Of a DNA stretch of 64,000 nucleotides, positions 25,846 to 38,061 are shown piece by piece. Made by a program: the position numbers and the translations under genes. The stretch spans positions 1-64,000 of the forward strand of contig JAUCBJ010008186.1 in NCBI GenBank assembly GCA_032718475.1. The letters are read 5' to 3'. The notes under the pieces were generated by a model that was given only the letters and a program-made list of their open reading frames with translations, had not been told where the DNA came from and searched no databases. This DNA is from Nemertoderma westbladi. Lineage: Eukaryota > Xenacoelomorpha > Nemertodermatida > Nemertodermatidae. Each line of letters begins with the position of its first letter. Position 1 is the stretch's first letter.

Positions 25846-27213
25846 ACTCGTGTCATACTTACAACATCGCATATTCCGAGAACTATATCCCCTATCCCGA
25901 AAAGTTAAAAAAAATGGCGGGCAGCATTGTATAATATATCCGACGATGTTATGAAATAAAATAAGAAATACTAAAAGAGATAAGAATAATAACGGTATAA
26001 ATTATTATATGATCTACTTTCGCGAGTGTTGAACCGAAAAACTACAATATTTATAAACTCAACAATTAAATACAATGAAATTATTGGTTTTATTTTATTT
26101 TACCCAAATTATTTTACAAATCTTTATTAGATAGAATTACATTTGAGACAGAGATAGTCTCACCTCCCTCCTCCTTGCTGGGTGAGTGAGTCCGTCGATG
26201 TTGCACCAGTTATACAGAATATTCTTCACAAATAGATATTGTGTTACATATTTGGAATCAATGCAGCAGGGCCAGATTTTTATCAGTAGTAAGAAATCGC
26301 TGTGAGGTTGAAGAATAACTTCAGTGTAATGTTTAGCTCGTTTAATATCACCGGATACACCATCTTCAAACGGTTGTAACTAAAGATCGAAAGCAAAAAT
26401 AAAAATTCTTGGAAAGAAACGCAGGAAGGAAGTAAATGTAAATCTATCTCTGTTTCAAAATGAAGAATGACTTGAATAAAGTCGAGGCATTATGTTATAG
26501 GTTGTTCAGTTTACAATTAATACATATGTATACGCAATTAACAAATACCGTTGCATATAAATAAAATATGGGTGGATGCATCTGAAAATGACACAAAAAA
26601 CAAATCTATAAATCATATTTGGGTATTCTATAAAATATGTGATTCCATTTCAACGTGGAAATATCTTTTCCAAGCTAAAATAAGTAAAGTAAATAAAGCA
26701 AATGTTAGGAATCTTTTTACACTAAACATTAATTAATTTCATAAACAATAGGATATCGTGGGCAGGTCAGGTCCTGTTGGTTTACCAATCCATATATTAT
26801 CCAGTTCACGTAATAGATTTTAATATTACATTGCAACCACGGCAACCACCTGCACAAAAGTAGCCAAAAATAATTGACGACTGCCAAGTAAACAAACCCT
26901 GATGTATATACTTAATAACCTGAAGTATTACCCACCAGTAGTAACTAACAAATAATATAATATTAGCCTAAATAAATATAAATTAAATAAAACATTTACA
27001 ATATTTAATTAAAGAAAAAGACCCTGAAAGTGAAATATCCTGATTCAGTCAATTATTTATGCCTTGACATATATATATATCCCAGCCGCCGATAAAACTA
27101 ATGAAACACATACAGTCACACAAAAACAAAACACGAATGACTTGAAATAATAAACCTAATTCATCGACACGTTTAAGGGGAATATCCTGTTTCAGGCCCA
27201 CCCACCATCCCGT
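25846..27213. other. AT-rich intergenic DNA with dispersed repeat pieces
   Basis: Contains one inverted and one direct partial copy of the segment at 25446-25562. A GGCAGGTCAGGTCCTG motif near 26760 resembles the 5' ends of LINE families A and B, but homology does not clearly extend. No genes seen. Confidence 0.35.
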
Positions 27214-30200
27214 ACTAAAGATAGGCCTATCGGAGTGGAACTGAGGTATCGGTGCTACAGATAGGCATATCGATGTGGAACTGGGGTACCGGTGCTAAGC
27301 TAAAGATAGGTCTATCGGAGTGGAACTGAGGTACCGGTGCTAAATATAGGTCTATTGGAGTGGAACTGGGGTACCGGTGCTAAGCTAAAGATAGGTCTAT
27401 CGGAGTGGAACTGAGGTACCGGTGCTAAATATAGGTCTATTGGAGTGGAACTGGGGTACCGGTGCTAAGCTAAAGATAGGTCTATCGGAGTGGAACTGAG
27501 GTAGGCCTACCGGTGCTAAAGATAGGTCTATCGGAGTGGAACTGAGGTACCGGTGCTAAATATAGGTCTATTGGAGTGGAACTGGGGTACCGGTGCTAAG
27601 CTAAAGATAGGTCTATCGGAGTGGAACTGAGGTACCGGTGCTAAATATAGGTCTATTGGAGTGGAACTGGGGTACCGGTGCTAAGCTAAAGATAGGTCTA
27701 TCGGAGTGGAACTGAGGTACCGGTGCTAAAGATAGGTCTATCGGAGTGGAACTGAGGTACCGGTGCTAAAGATAGGTCTATTGGAGTGGAACTGAGGTAT
27801 CGGTGCTAAAGATAGGCCTATCGGAGTGGAGCTGAGGTATCGGTGCTTAAGATAGGTCTATTGGAGTGGAACTGGGGTACCGGTGCTAAATATAGGTCTA
27901 TTGGAGTGGAACTGGGGTACCGGTGCTAAAGATAGGTCTATTATCGGAGTGGAACTGGGGTACCGGTGCTACAGATAGGCATATCGGAGTGGAACTGAGG
28001 TACCGGTGGCGGTGCTAAAGATAGGTCTATTGGAGTGGAACTGGGGTACCTATACGAAAGATAGGCCTATCAGAGAGTAACTAGGGAACCTATACTAAAG
28101 ATAGGTCTATCGGAGTGGAACTGAGGTACCGGTGCTAAAGATAGGTCTATTGGAGTGGAACTGGGGTACCAGTGCTAAACATAGGTCTATCGGAGTGGAA
28201 CTGGGGTACCGGTGCTAAAGATAGGTCTATCGGAGTGGAACTGAGGTACCGGTGCTAAACATAGGTCTATCGGAGTGGAACTATGGTACCGGTGCTAAAG
28301 ATAAGTCTATTGGAGTGTTACTGGGGTACCGGTGCTAAAGATAGGTCTATCGGAGTGGAACTGAGGTACCGGTGCTAAAGATAGGTCTATCGGAGTGGAA
28401 CTGAGGTACCGGTGCTAAAGATAGGTCTATTGGAGTGGAACTGAGGTACCGGTGCCAAAGATAGGTCTATTGGAGTGGAACTGAGGTACCGGTGCTAAAC
28501 ATAGGTCTATCGGAGTGGAACTGTGGTACCGGTGCTAAAGATAAGTCTATTGGAGTGTTACTGGGGTACCGGTGCTAAAGATAGGTCTATCGGAGTGGAA
28601 CTGAGGTACTGGTGCTAAACATAGGTCTATCGGAGTGGAACTGCGGTACCGGTGCTAAAGATAAGTCTATTGGAGTGTTACTGGGGTACCGGTGCTAAAG
28701 ATAGGTCTATCGGAGTGGAACTGAGGTACCGGTGCTAAAGATAGGTCTATCGGAGTGGAACTGAGGTACCGGTGCTAAAGATAGGTCTATTGGAGTGGAA
28801 CTGAGGTACCGGTGCCAAAGATAGGTCTATCGGAGTGGAACTGAGGTACCGGTGCTAAAGATAGGTCTATCGGAGTGGAACTGAGGTACCGGTGCTAAAG
28901 ATAGGTCTATCGGAGTGGAACTGAGGTACCGGTGCTAAAGATAGGTCTATTGGAGTGGAACTGAGGTACCGGTGCCAAAGATAGCTCTATCGGAGTGGAA
29001 CTGAGGTACCGGTGCTAAAGATAGGTCTATCGGAGTGGAACTGAGGTACCGGTGCTAAAGATAGGTCTATCGGAGTGGAACTGAGGTACCGGTGCTAAAG
29101 ATAGGTCTATTGTAGAGGAACTGAGGTACCGGTGCTAAAGATAGGTCTATCTGAGTGGAACTGAGGTACCGGTGCTAAACATAGGTCTATTGGAGTGGAA
29201 CTGAGGTACCGGTGCTAAATATAGGTCTATCGGAGTGGAACTGAGGTATCGGTGCTACAGATAGGCATATCGGAGTAGAACTGTGGTACTGGTGCTAAAG
29301 ATAGGTCTATCGGAGTGGAACTGAGGTATCGGTGCTAAAGATAGGTCTATCGGAGTGGAACTGAGGTACCGGTGCTACAGATAGGCATATCGGAGTGGAA
29401 CTGGGGTACTCGTGCTAAATATAGGTCTATCGGAGTAGAACTGAGGTACCGGTGCGGTGCATGATAGGTCTATTGTAGAGGAACTGAGGTATCGGTGCTA
29501 AAGATAGGTCTATTGTAGAGGAACTGGGGTACCTATACGAAAGATAGGCCTATCAGAGCGTAACTAGGGAACCTATACTAAAGATAGGTCTATCGGAGTG
29601 GAACTGAGGTACCGGTGCTAAAGATAGGTCTATTGTAGAGGAACTGAGGTACCGGTGCTAAAGATAGGTCTATCAGAGTGGAACTGAGGTACCGGTGCTA
29701 AAGATAGGTCTATTGTAGAGGAACTGAGGTACCGGTGCTAAAGATAGGTCTATTGTAGAGGAACTGGGGTACCTATACGAAAGATAGGCCTATCAGGGAG
29801 TAACTAGGGAACCTATACTAAAGATAGGTCTATCGGAGTGGAACTGAGGTACTGGTGCTAAAGATAGGTCTATTGGAGTGGAACTGGGGTACCGGTGCTA
29901 AAGATAGGTCTATCAGAGTGGAACTGAGGTACCGGTGCTAAAGATAGGTCTATTGTAGAGGAACTGAGGTACCGGTGCTAAAGATAGGTCTATTGTAGAG
30001 GAACTGGGGTACCTATACGAAAGATAGGCCTATCAGAGAGTAACTAGGGAACCTATACTAAAGATAGGTCTATCGGAGTGGAACTGAGGTACCGGTGCTA
30101 AGGATAGGTCTATTGTAGAGGAACTGAGGTATCGGTGCTAAAGATAGGTCTATTGTAGAGGAACTGGGGTACCTATACGAAAGATAGGCCTATCAGAGAG

Positions 30201-30600
30201 TAACTAGGGAACCTATACTAAAGATAGGTCTATCGGAGTGGAACTGAGGTACCGGTGCTAAAGATAGGTCTATTGGAGTGGAACTGGGGTACCGGTGCTA
30301 AACATAGGTATATCGGAGTGGAACTGAGGTACCGGTGCTAAAGATAGGTCTATCTGAGTGGAACTGAGGTACCGGTGCTAAATATAGGTCTATCGGAGTG
30401 GAACTGAGGTATCGGTGCTAAAGATAGGCCTATTGGATAGGAACTTGGGTACACTGGTCTAGGTCTACTATATAGGTCTATAGTGCTACAAATAGGTCTA
30501 TCGGAGTGGAACTGAGGTACCTGTACAAAAGATAGGTCTATTGGATTGGAATGGAACTGAGGTATCGGTGCTAAAGATAGGTCTATTGGAGTGGAGTTGA
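27214..30600. repeat. 40-bp minisatellite, about 84 copies
   Basis: The unit contains TAAAGATAGGTCTATCGGAG followed by TGGAACTGAGGTACCGGTGC. Early units form an 86-bp pair by insertion of GCTAAGC. Later a marked block with ACCTATACGAAAG and TAACTAGGGAAC recurs near 28049, 29531, 29771, 30011 and 30171, partly at 240-bp spacing. The unit is not a multiple of three and has no long open frame. Confidence 0.94.
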
Positions 30601-30832
30601 CCAAAGAAAGAAACAGTGAGGGTCAATGAAACAGGATTGACCCAACATCATTACATACCGTGCAGGAAGACTAAACAAAGCAAGTTAATTGACACTGCTA
30701 ATATCCGGCTGTACAGGTAAAAAATAATGGGTAAATTTAATTTAATTATTTGTCGAGCAAGTTAAGTAAAAACACCTTACAGTAGGTATACAAAGACATG
30801 ACGATGCAATAGCAATGGAGACATAGAAGGTT

Positions 30833-31047
30833 TCAAGGACCGTGTATCACGTCCTAGAGGATGTCAAGGACCGTGTATCTGTATCGCATCCTAGAAGATG
30901 TCAAGGACCGTGTATCGCATCCTAGAAGATGTCAAGGACCGTGTATCGCATCCTAGAAGATGTCAAGGACCGTGTATCACATCCTAGAAGATGTCAAGGA
31001 CCGTGTATCGCATCCTAGTAGATGTCAAGGACCGTGTATCGCATCCT
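30833..31047. repeat. 31-bp tandem repeat, about 7 copies
   Basis: The unit is GTCAAGGACCGTGTATCGCA followed by TCCTAGAAGAT. Minor variants occur in the first units. Confidence 0.92.
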
Positions 31048-31491
31048 AAATTGGTCCTTCATTGGAGGGGCTCAACCAACCGTTTCAGCTGATCACTGAT
31101 TGTATGCAATAACTAGGTTCCCACTTCCCATTACGTATTACTTGTATTACATAGTTCAATCTTTGTGTACCAACTGGAAAGTATTTAACTGCGTTGACGA
31201 ATAATCAAATTATTTTTACTGTTATTACAATACAATCATATAAAGACATTACAACACACTGCTAAAGGAATTACATAAAAATATACCAAAAAAAACTGTG
31301 GTAATATTATTATATGAACGAACAAACGATAATTAATTAACATTCCTAATAAATACTATAAGTAAATGTATGTATGCTGTTAATTAATAATAAATTCAAA
31401 CGAACTTTATTAAAAACTGACGAAGTGATTGGCAGCAGATAATGTTCGCCTAGTTCCAACTTATAGATGTTTTACATTGTTTCCGAGTCGA
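31048..31491. other. SMAD4 3' flank
   Basis: AT-rich. On the minus strand AATAAA at 31412-31407, about 80 bp after the SMAD4 stop, is the likely polyadenylation signal. Nothing else recognised. Confidence 0.45.
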
Positions 31492-33087
31492 TTAGCTTTC
31501 GCAATCTGAGACACCCAGACTCGGCATGTCTAGTAACACATTGTCTAGTACCTGCAACGCCCTGTTTATAAGTATCTCAATCCAACACGGGGTCTCTTTT
31601 ATTGTGTATCTATGGTAATCTGTGCCCCAACCCTTTACGAAACTTATACTAACCACGCAGAGTTTCCTGAGGTCATCAATGTTGAACCAATCCCCAGTCG
31701 CACCGCTGCAGGGTGGTGTCGCGCGTCTCTGCAACTCGCGGTAACATAGCAACAGATCGAAGACCTTGATGCGCGCCCGGGGGTATATCTTGTGTATGGC
31801 CTCCCCCGGCGAGTGGCCCGCCTTGTGGTCCAACAGGTAGGAATCCACGAATACACAATGGTCCGACAGACAGGTGCAGTACACCGCCCCGACCTCGTCC
31901 GTCTCGAGTCGGATCCCGCGACCGAGGTACTTGCGGACGTCCTCGCACTCGTCGGCGCGCTCCAGGTTGGAGAGCAGGCCCAGACAGAAGCGGTCGTCCG
32001 CAGACGGGTCCACGTATCCGTCCACGTCCACCGAACTCCGACAGGCCCGGAATGTCGGACCCACCTGCTGGTCGAACTCGTAGTAAGTAATGCTCGCCCA
32101 GTTACCAGGGACTGGTTTCTTACTCAGGATAACTTCCAACTTCTGCTCTGCCGTTTCATTCTCATCGATGAACTCTTCAGCGGTTGGTTTTGTGTTTTGC
32201 GGCGTAAGTTGCGGTTGATTGTTTGAGAAGAAAGGGAGTTGATTGTTTATAGCAGCCGTATTGTTTATCGGGAGTAAACATACTGAAACTGTTGGAAATT
32301 GGGTGGCTGGAAGCGGGGTGGGTGGCATCGGGGTGGCTGGCATTGGGGTGACTGGTAGCGGCGTGGCTGGTAGAGGTGTGGCAACCAGCGGGGTGTTATT
32401 AAATAAAGTCTCAGTGGGTGGGATTGGGATATTGTTATATAAAGAAGGTTGCGAGTTATTGTATAGAGTTTGTGGAGGGGTGTAGTAGGATGTTTGGTTG
32501 TTATAAAGAGCCGAGGGTAACGAGTTGGAGTTGGGGGTGGGTGGAACGAGTTCCGAGTCTGGTGATTGGCATTCCGCGACGAGTGAATCGTTGAGTTTAC
32601 CGGATGAGAGACCGCGGTCGATACTTAGCGAGTTCATGGAGGGCAGCTCGAGATTCGGCGTCACTATCCGCTCATAGTGGTACGGGTTCACGCAGATAAA
32701 AGGCTTCTTGAAACAGAAACCGAACTCGCAGAAACTCAGCGATTTTATTTCGTTCTTTAGGAGATCCGGCCATCGCCATATTCGGGAGTAAACCACGTGG
32801 GGGAATCCTTTCTTCCCGTGGATTTGTATCCGGCCATCCAGAGTCCGAGCGATTGTGACGCAATGAGTACAATTACTGCCCGAACTTAGTATCGCTGCGA
32901 TTAGAGAGTCCAGCTCAGACTTCTTTTCCTTTAGCTTTTTTACGAGACTTTCTATGGCTTTCTTAGAGAAACTGTTGCCGCTTCCGCCAACTCCAATTTT
33001 AAAGCAAAGTAAACTGTGAACAATATTGGCGCAGGCGTCGTTGCTGGAGACTTTAAGAACACCGCTACTGCGGGATTGCAATCCCAT
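31492..33087 (-). CDS. SMAD4: SMAD4-type co-Smad
   Basis: Common-mediator Smad: partner of receptor-activated Smads in TGF-beta/BMP signalling that binds DNA in the nucleus. The 531 residues (human 552) comprise an N-terminal MH1 domain (about 15-145) with the co-Smad signature SLVKKLKEKKSELDSLI, the DNA-binding hairpin RTLDGRIQIHGKKGF, and zinc ligands Cys76, Cys120, Cys132 and His137. A Pro/Asn-rich linker follows, including ATPLPATPLPVTPMP-type repeats (about 236-266). The MH2 domain (about 330-522) has VDGYVDPSADDRFCLG, CLSDHCVFVDSYLLD, IHKIYPRARIKVFDL and the L3-loop SFVKGWGTDYHRY. There is no C-terminal SSXS phosphorylation motif, as expected for a co-Smad. Both domains are markedly diverged from vertebrates, suggesting a fast-evolving lineage. 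The frame is uninterrupted by introns. Confidence 0.95.
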   Translation of the reverse strand: MGLQSRSSGVLKVSSNDACANIVHSLLCFKIGVGGSGNSFSKKAIESLVKKLKEKKSELDSLIAAILSSGSNCTHCVTIARTLDGRIQIHGKKGFPHVVYSRIWRWPDLLKNEIKSLSFCEFGFCFKKPFICVNPYHYERIVTPNLELPSMNSLSIDRGLSSGKLNDSLVAECQSPDSELVPPTPNSNSLPSALYNNQTSYYTPPQTLYNNSQPSLYNNIPIPPTETLFNNTPLVATPLPATPLPVTPMPATPMPPTPLPATQFPTVSVCLLPINNTAAINNQLPFFSNNQPQLTPQNTKPTAEEFIDENETAEQKLEVILSKKPVPGNWASITYYEFDQQVGPTFRACRSSVDVDGYVDPSADDRFCLGLLSNLERADECEDVRKYLGRGIRLETDEVGAVYCTCLSDHCVFVDSYLLDHKAGHSPGEAIHKIYPRARIKVFDLLLCYRELQRRATPPCSGATGDWFNIDDLRKLCVVSISFVKGWGTDYHRYTIKETPCWIEILINRALQVLDNVLLDMPSLGVSDCES

Positions 33088-33756
33088 GATCCCAGAACAC
33101 CTCAGTCAATCTGTCAATCCAGCAATCAGCACAGCACTGCAGCACAGATAAGACAATCACTTAAATATTTCATATTTTGTAAGCCAGCCTACAGTCAAGG
33201 CCTACTAAAAGACAGGCCGTGCAGCTGACTGGTACGTCCTGAGGACTCCTGACAATTCAGGGCCTAGAAATTTAAGCATTAAGCCTTCAATGTCTGAATG
33301 ATTATACCGGTGCGGTCAGGCGGTACCTGCGTACAGGCGTACGTACCGTGACGGCTGACCTCAGTATACCAATCCAGTAGGCCTATTCCTGTATTCATTC
33401 ACTGCTGCTAGGCCAAGTAATCGTATTGCTGATTGTAGTGATGATTATGCATTGATTATTTTTGTATTGCAGTATTGTATTCAGAAGTACACATTATACA
33501 TCTCTTTTTCGGCCATCATACTGTTAATGATTTTATAGTCTTATAACTGTATAAGCCTATATTTTTAAGATTATTATGTTAGTATTATATTTTTATCATG
33601 TATGCTGCACGATATCTTATATATATATTCAAATTAAATAAAGGCTTCCAATTGCCCCGCATGGGGGCGCAGCTTAAAAAAAATGATTTTATATATCTAC
33701 TGTATACTGAATATAATTACACGCGTTATATATAGTATGTAAATCATGAATTTGTC

Positions 33757-34290
33757 ATTTATTTTATTTATTTATTTATTTCAACAAAAACATGGTCATA
33801 TCTAAAATTAATGGCACAAATTACAATTAAATTAAATAAAAACATTAGGCATTACAATATAGGTTGTTCGTGTTCGTAGTTCAAATAGGCTACTCATAGG
33901 TAAAATAGGTTAGTTATCGGCACCATCGTTTAAAAGTATCGTACATAGTTGATTTCGTATTTGGGAAACAAATTAAGATAGAGCTCGAAGACAAATTTAT
34001 ACGATTATGCAAGCTAAAAAGGGATAGTCTAAAAATTTCCTTAAGGGAACGAATATTTAAATTGACCAACATTTGACTTGAACTAGAAATTTCAACAGTG
34101 TCCCTATAATATAATTTAATATGAAACAGTGATCTAACGCATTTATTAATCGCTACGTGTAATTTATTAAAATTCGATTGTAGAAAATATAAGTCGGACC
34201 AAAGTGAACAGCAATAAATTGTTGAGCAGTATGAGGTAAATAGGACTTTCTTAACATTGATAAGAACAAATAAATTCCAGCTTGGGTCTG
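33757..34290 (-). mobile_element. LINE family E, 3' end fragment
   Basis: The minus-strand frame ending at 33914 encodes a typical CR1/L2-like RT C-terminus: WNLFVLINVKKVLFTSYC, then LWSDLYFLQSNFNKLHVAIN, NKCVRSLF and TFKRWCR before the stop. A short 3'UTR follows, ending in an (AAATA)n tail near 33757-33775. The 5' side is truncated near 34290. It may belong to the same family as the endonuclease fragment at 36400-36965. Confidence 0.7.
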
Positions 34291-35228
34291 GTCTGCGCTA
34301 CTGGCGTGATGATGATGAACTAATATATTATTATTTTACTATAATGCCCGGGTGTGTCTCTCACGATCGTTATTCTTTCACGGGTGCAAGGCAATGATTC
34401 AACTGACTGGTATCAATAGCGACGCTAGTGGAGATACCAGCCAGTTGGGGGGGGGAGGGGGGGGTGGAATGATATGGGTGAAGGGGGGGGGGGGGGTGGA
34501 ATGATATGGGTGAAGGGGGAGGGGGGGGGGGGTGTGGGGCTTAGAACAGGGAAATTGTAGCTTCATGTACGCACAAATTTATAATATTTTTATACAATTA
34601 TTGGGGAAATGCAGGTTAGATCGTATTAATGTTAATTTTTGTTCCAACGGTCCTGCTCCACTCACCTGTCCCGAGTGGTGGGAACAACCGAAGCTAGTGC
34701 TGTGCTGGTAGTACGTAGTTTTAGTTTATATTCCGGTATTAATTAAAGACTATCTAAAATATGGGATTTTAAGTATTTTGAGAAAGTTAATTTTGTTTTA
34801 TTTTTTTTAATAGAGAGTGGGATACTGTTCCAAATGGATGGGCCTTGAAAACTCAAGGAAAAATAAAATCAAAAATGTCTATAAAATTAATGTAAAAAGT
34901 AGGCATACGTAGGTATTACTGTTCAGTACTGATCATATAAAATTGATGTACAGTAGTAGACAAGTAATTCAAAATTGTGTACGTTATCTGGCAGTCTGGT
35001 AAAGTATCTCGTATCTGCTAAAGATTATCTAATAAAATGTTCTGACGGGGATAACTGCATGAGTTCATAGAACTCGTTTCCATGCAGGTCCTCTGTTAAA
35101 ATGATTTATGCAGCTTAAATTTAAAATCGTTTAAAATTACATGTGGATAAAATAAAACATGAAAATATATACAGTGTCATAATATACAAATTAATTGGAC
35201 GAAATAATAACCTGATAATAACATAAGG
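34291..35228. other. Intergenic DNA with G-rich duplicated tract
   Basis: At 34447-34540 a G-rich tract with two to three copies of GGTGGAATGATATGGGTGAA between runs of G forms an obvious G-quadruplex-prone stretch. Otherwise no gene recognised. Confidence 0.6.
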
Positions 35229-35423
35229 ATGAAATATCCTGGTATTTGGCTGTTTGGTAGGCCTACGGTATTAATCGCCGTAGTATTGATCACTATTCAA
35301 TATACTGTAGTGCAGTATTTATTAATCATGTTCACCTCTAAGGAAAATACCGGAGATTATTGGGAGCCCTGGCACTGGCATGCCGCTAAATTTAACACCT
35401 TACGGCGACAAGGAAAGTTCTAG
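35229..35423 (+). CDS. Possible small single-pass membrane protein
   Basis: A 64-residue open frame not assigned to a family. Residues about 10-35 form one strongly hydrophobic segment (LIAVVLITIQYTVVQYLLIMF). The remainder is polar and aromatic-rich (GDYWEPWHWHAAKF) and ends in a basic tail LRRQGKF. This layout resembles small mitochondrial inner-membrane or ER proteins. AATAAA lies near 35481, about 60 bp after the stop, in a sensible place for a 3' end signal. The right arm of the SMAD4-region inverted repeat follows immediately. It could still be a chance frame. Confidence 0.35.
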   Translation: MKYPGIWLFGRPTVLIAVVLITIQYTVVQYLLIMFTSKENTGDYWEPWHWHAAKFNTLRRQGKF

Positions 35424-35560
35424 CAGTAAACAATACTAACAGACTAATGCTATATCGAACCTATTGCTGTATTGACTTCTTAATAAATTTCTAGGCCCTC
35501 AATTGTCAGGACGTACCAGTCGGCTGCACGGCCTGTCTTTTAGTGGGCCTTGGCTACAGC

Positions 35561-36399
35561 CTACTTCTGTACTTACCGGTACTGCATACAGTACTACTGC
35601 TGTACCGGTACTGAATAGGCCTACTGTGTACTGACTGCCGCAAGCTTTCTAATGATATGAAATATTACGACTAATGTGAAGAGTGGCCACGCCATGATGC
35701 GGAGGGTGCGATTTCGCGAAAGACACTTTTTTAAACGTTTATAAAAAAAATTTACAGGCAAAATCGGAAATTCCGGCTTCATGGGGTCAACGACGGTGAG
35801 TTGAACCAGTTGTGTTTCAAAGTTCAAGCATTATGATAAGGATTTGTAGAAAAGTTTGGGGGGGGGGGGGGGGGGGGTCCGTGTCATCAGAAAATTATTA
35901 TTTATTATTTATTGCCATACTTAAATACAATAATGTATATAAAGAAGTTTAGAGGCAAGCCTCTTTAACTGATAATAACTGACCTCTTTAAGGAGGTCAG
36001 CTGGCACTCTATCCTAATAAGTAAGTACTAAATATAAATATAAATATAAAATGCATGCAGTAAATAATAAACCTATGAACGAAATGGTTACACAATATTT
36101 CCATGCAGAAGAGCAATATAGTTGTTATCTATTTAATTAATTGTGTGGTACTGTACTTATATTACAGGAAACTATTACATAATAAATACAAAAAAAATAC
36201 ACATGATTAATAATAAATATAATTAAATAATTAATTGCCAGACATTATTTATTATTAAAAAATCTATTAAATTACAAAAATTCGTTTCACCGTAAATAAT
36301 GTACTCAAGCACCCAGCATGGATAGAACCCGCGTCAATTTTATTTATCCCGTTCAAATCGTGAGAGGAAATGCTTGTTTTAGAGAGCCTTTAAAAGTGG
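35561..36399. other. Intergenic DNA
   Basis: Contains a 20-G run at 35858-35877 and an AT-rich stretch. A 68-codon minus-strand frame (35621-35827) has a hydrophobic C-terminal half but no recognisable family. Nothing else seen. Confidence 0.4.
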
Positions 36400-36965
36400 A
36401 ATAGTTCGTTAGAGTCTGAGTTCAGATTGTTAGGACAAATTCAAGGATAATGCTTGATGATTTAGTATATCTTGTAGGTGCTGTTGTGTTCAAGGTTGAA
36501 AGATTATAAGTGAAAAGGACGTCAATTAGTTATTTGATTTTCGAGTCATTGGAGTTTAAAATATTGATGTTAAGGTCACTCTGAATAACAATATTTAGGT
36601 TGGGTTCTAAAGTGCTACTACATTTTCAAACTCTTCCGCAAAGTCATCAATTAAATTCTTATTTGCCTGCGGTGGATTGTATAGAGTGCAGATAAGCAGC
36701 CCATCGACTTCTACCGAAAGGCTTTCTAGTTTGGTGTTACATTTAATGTCGTCTCGTAATTTTGACGGATAGTTATCTGGAATAAATATAAGTACTCCGC
36801 ACCCACGTTTTTTCTTTCTGTCACACCGATAGATGTTTAAACCTGGGATAGTGATTGCCTTTGTGTCAATATTTCTATGTAGCCATGTCACTGACGCAAT
36901 GGTATCCTTTGACCCCAACAAAGTTTCTGATAAATCGTAAATATTTTTAAATAGGCTTCTAGAAT
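36400..36965 (-). mobile_element. LINE endonuclease fragment (family E-like)
   Basis: On the minus strand INSRSLFKNIYDLSETLL, TIASVTWLHRNID, IPGLNIYRCDRKKKRGCGVL and ICTLYNPPQ match the N-terminal half of CR1/L2-type apurinic endonucleases. Further down a diverged stretch with stops resembles the DFN...LL and LLSTYNL blocks. The frame 36607-36921 is the longest intact piece. It is degenerate. Confidence 0.75.
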
Positions 36966-37265
36966 TGATATGAATTAACTGGTTATTTTTTATGTGTTCC
37001 TTATTATCACCCTGTTAGTCCTTCCGTTTGCATTTTGTTTTTATTGCTGTTATTGTTTATGTGCCTGCCTTTGTTAGTATTCCGCCTAGGGCCAGGATTT
37101 GGGTGTATATTTCCAGATATAAGTAGTAGCATGTTATGTTTATAGTAAGTGCGATAATAAGTACAACGTCTAAGAACAGCTACGGTATATGTTTATGAAT
37201 GGGCGAGTGAATATAAAATGATTTTAATGGATCCCTTAACATGTTTCAGTTTCGTCATTATTGTT
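36966..37265. other. Spacer, nothing recognised
   Basis: No gene, repeat or RNA recognised between the endonuclease fragment and the 20-bp array. Confidence 0.4.
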
Positions 37266-37436
37266 ATAGGCCTACATTGCTTGCTATAGGCCTACATTGC
37301 TTGCTATAGGCCTACATTGCTTGCTATAGGCCTACATTGCTTGCTATAGGCCTACATTGCTTGCTATAGGCCTACATTGCTTGCTATAGGCCTACATTGC
37401 TTGCTATAGGCCTACATTGCTTGCTATAGGCCTATA
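37266..37436. repeat. 20-bp tandem repeat, about 8.5 copies
   Basis: The unit TAGGCCTACATTGCTTGCTA is nearly perfectly conserved across copies. It contains the TAGGCCTA palindrome common elsewhere in this window. Confidence 0.95.
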
Positions 37437-38061
37437 TTCAATAGCGCATTGAGAACGATGCCTTGTAAGATATTATTACGAGGTATTTTAGATTTTGTAA
37501 ACGGGATTGAAATAAATATTACACCAAAGCAAAAAAATGAGAAAAATTGATATAAGAATGCGAAATGTGAAACAGTTGCATGCACTCGCACTGACAAGTA
37601 CTCATGCTGGGTACTTGCTATTATTATACAGTACCAACAATTACAATAGCAATTGAGACAACAACAAGCACTTGTTTTATATTTGTAAATACGGCACTAA
37701 ACTTATTTTTCTTAATCAGACTGTATTTGCTTTGTTTCAAAGTCAACGATCGCAGAAAGGTAAACTGGAACTATGTAAATAGGAATAAATAATAAAAAAA
37801 ATGTGGAATAGTGCCATATAAACAATATTTGATACAATAACATAGATTGGGATAAGACAAGTTTTAACAATTTTTAATATAAAGGCCTGGAAGAATGAAT
37901 GATAAGTAATTGCTATAAAAATAAAGCTTATCCATATTCCTGGGTCACACCGGATTATGTGGTCCAGTAATATAGAATTTTCCATAAAATGCTGTAGCGG
38001 AACTTTTCTTAAATTCAGGCAATGAAATTCTAGACTATAATTTATTATACAATTGACTAGA
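37437..38061. other. AT-rich spacer, nothing recognised
   Basis: Two hydrophobic-biased frames on opposite strands (37604-37792 and 37743-38084) reflect AT-rich composition; no domain is recognised. Confidence 0.4.

Larger units (their letters stand above)
33190..35560. repeat. Inverted repeat pair flanking the SMAD4 5' region
   Basis: The arm 33190-33274 (containing AAAAGACAGGCCGTGCAGC) is about 90 percent alike to the complement of 35488-35560; the left arm has an extra 10-bp GAGGACTCCT duplication. The left arm starts about 100 bp upstream of the SMAD4 ATG. It may be two copies of a dispersed repeat or ends of a decayed element; no target duplication is seen. Confidence 0.75.
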
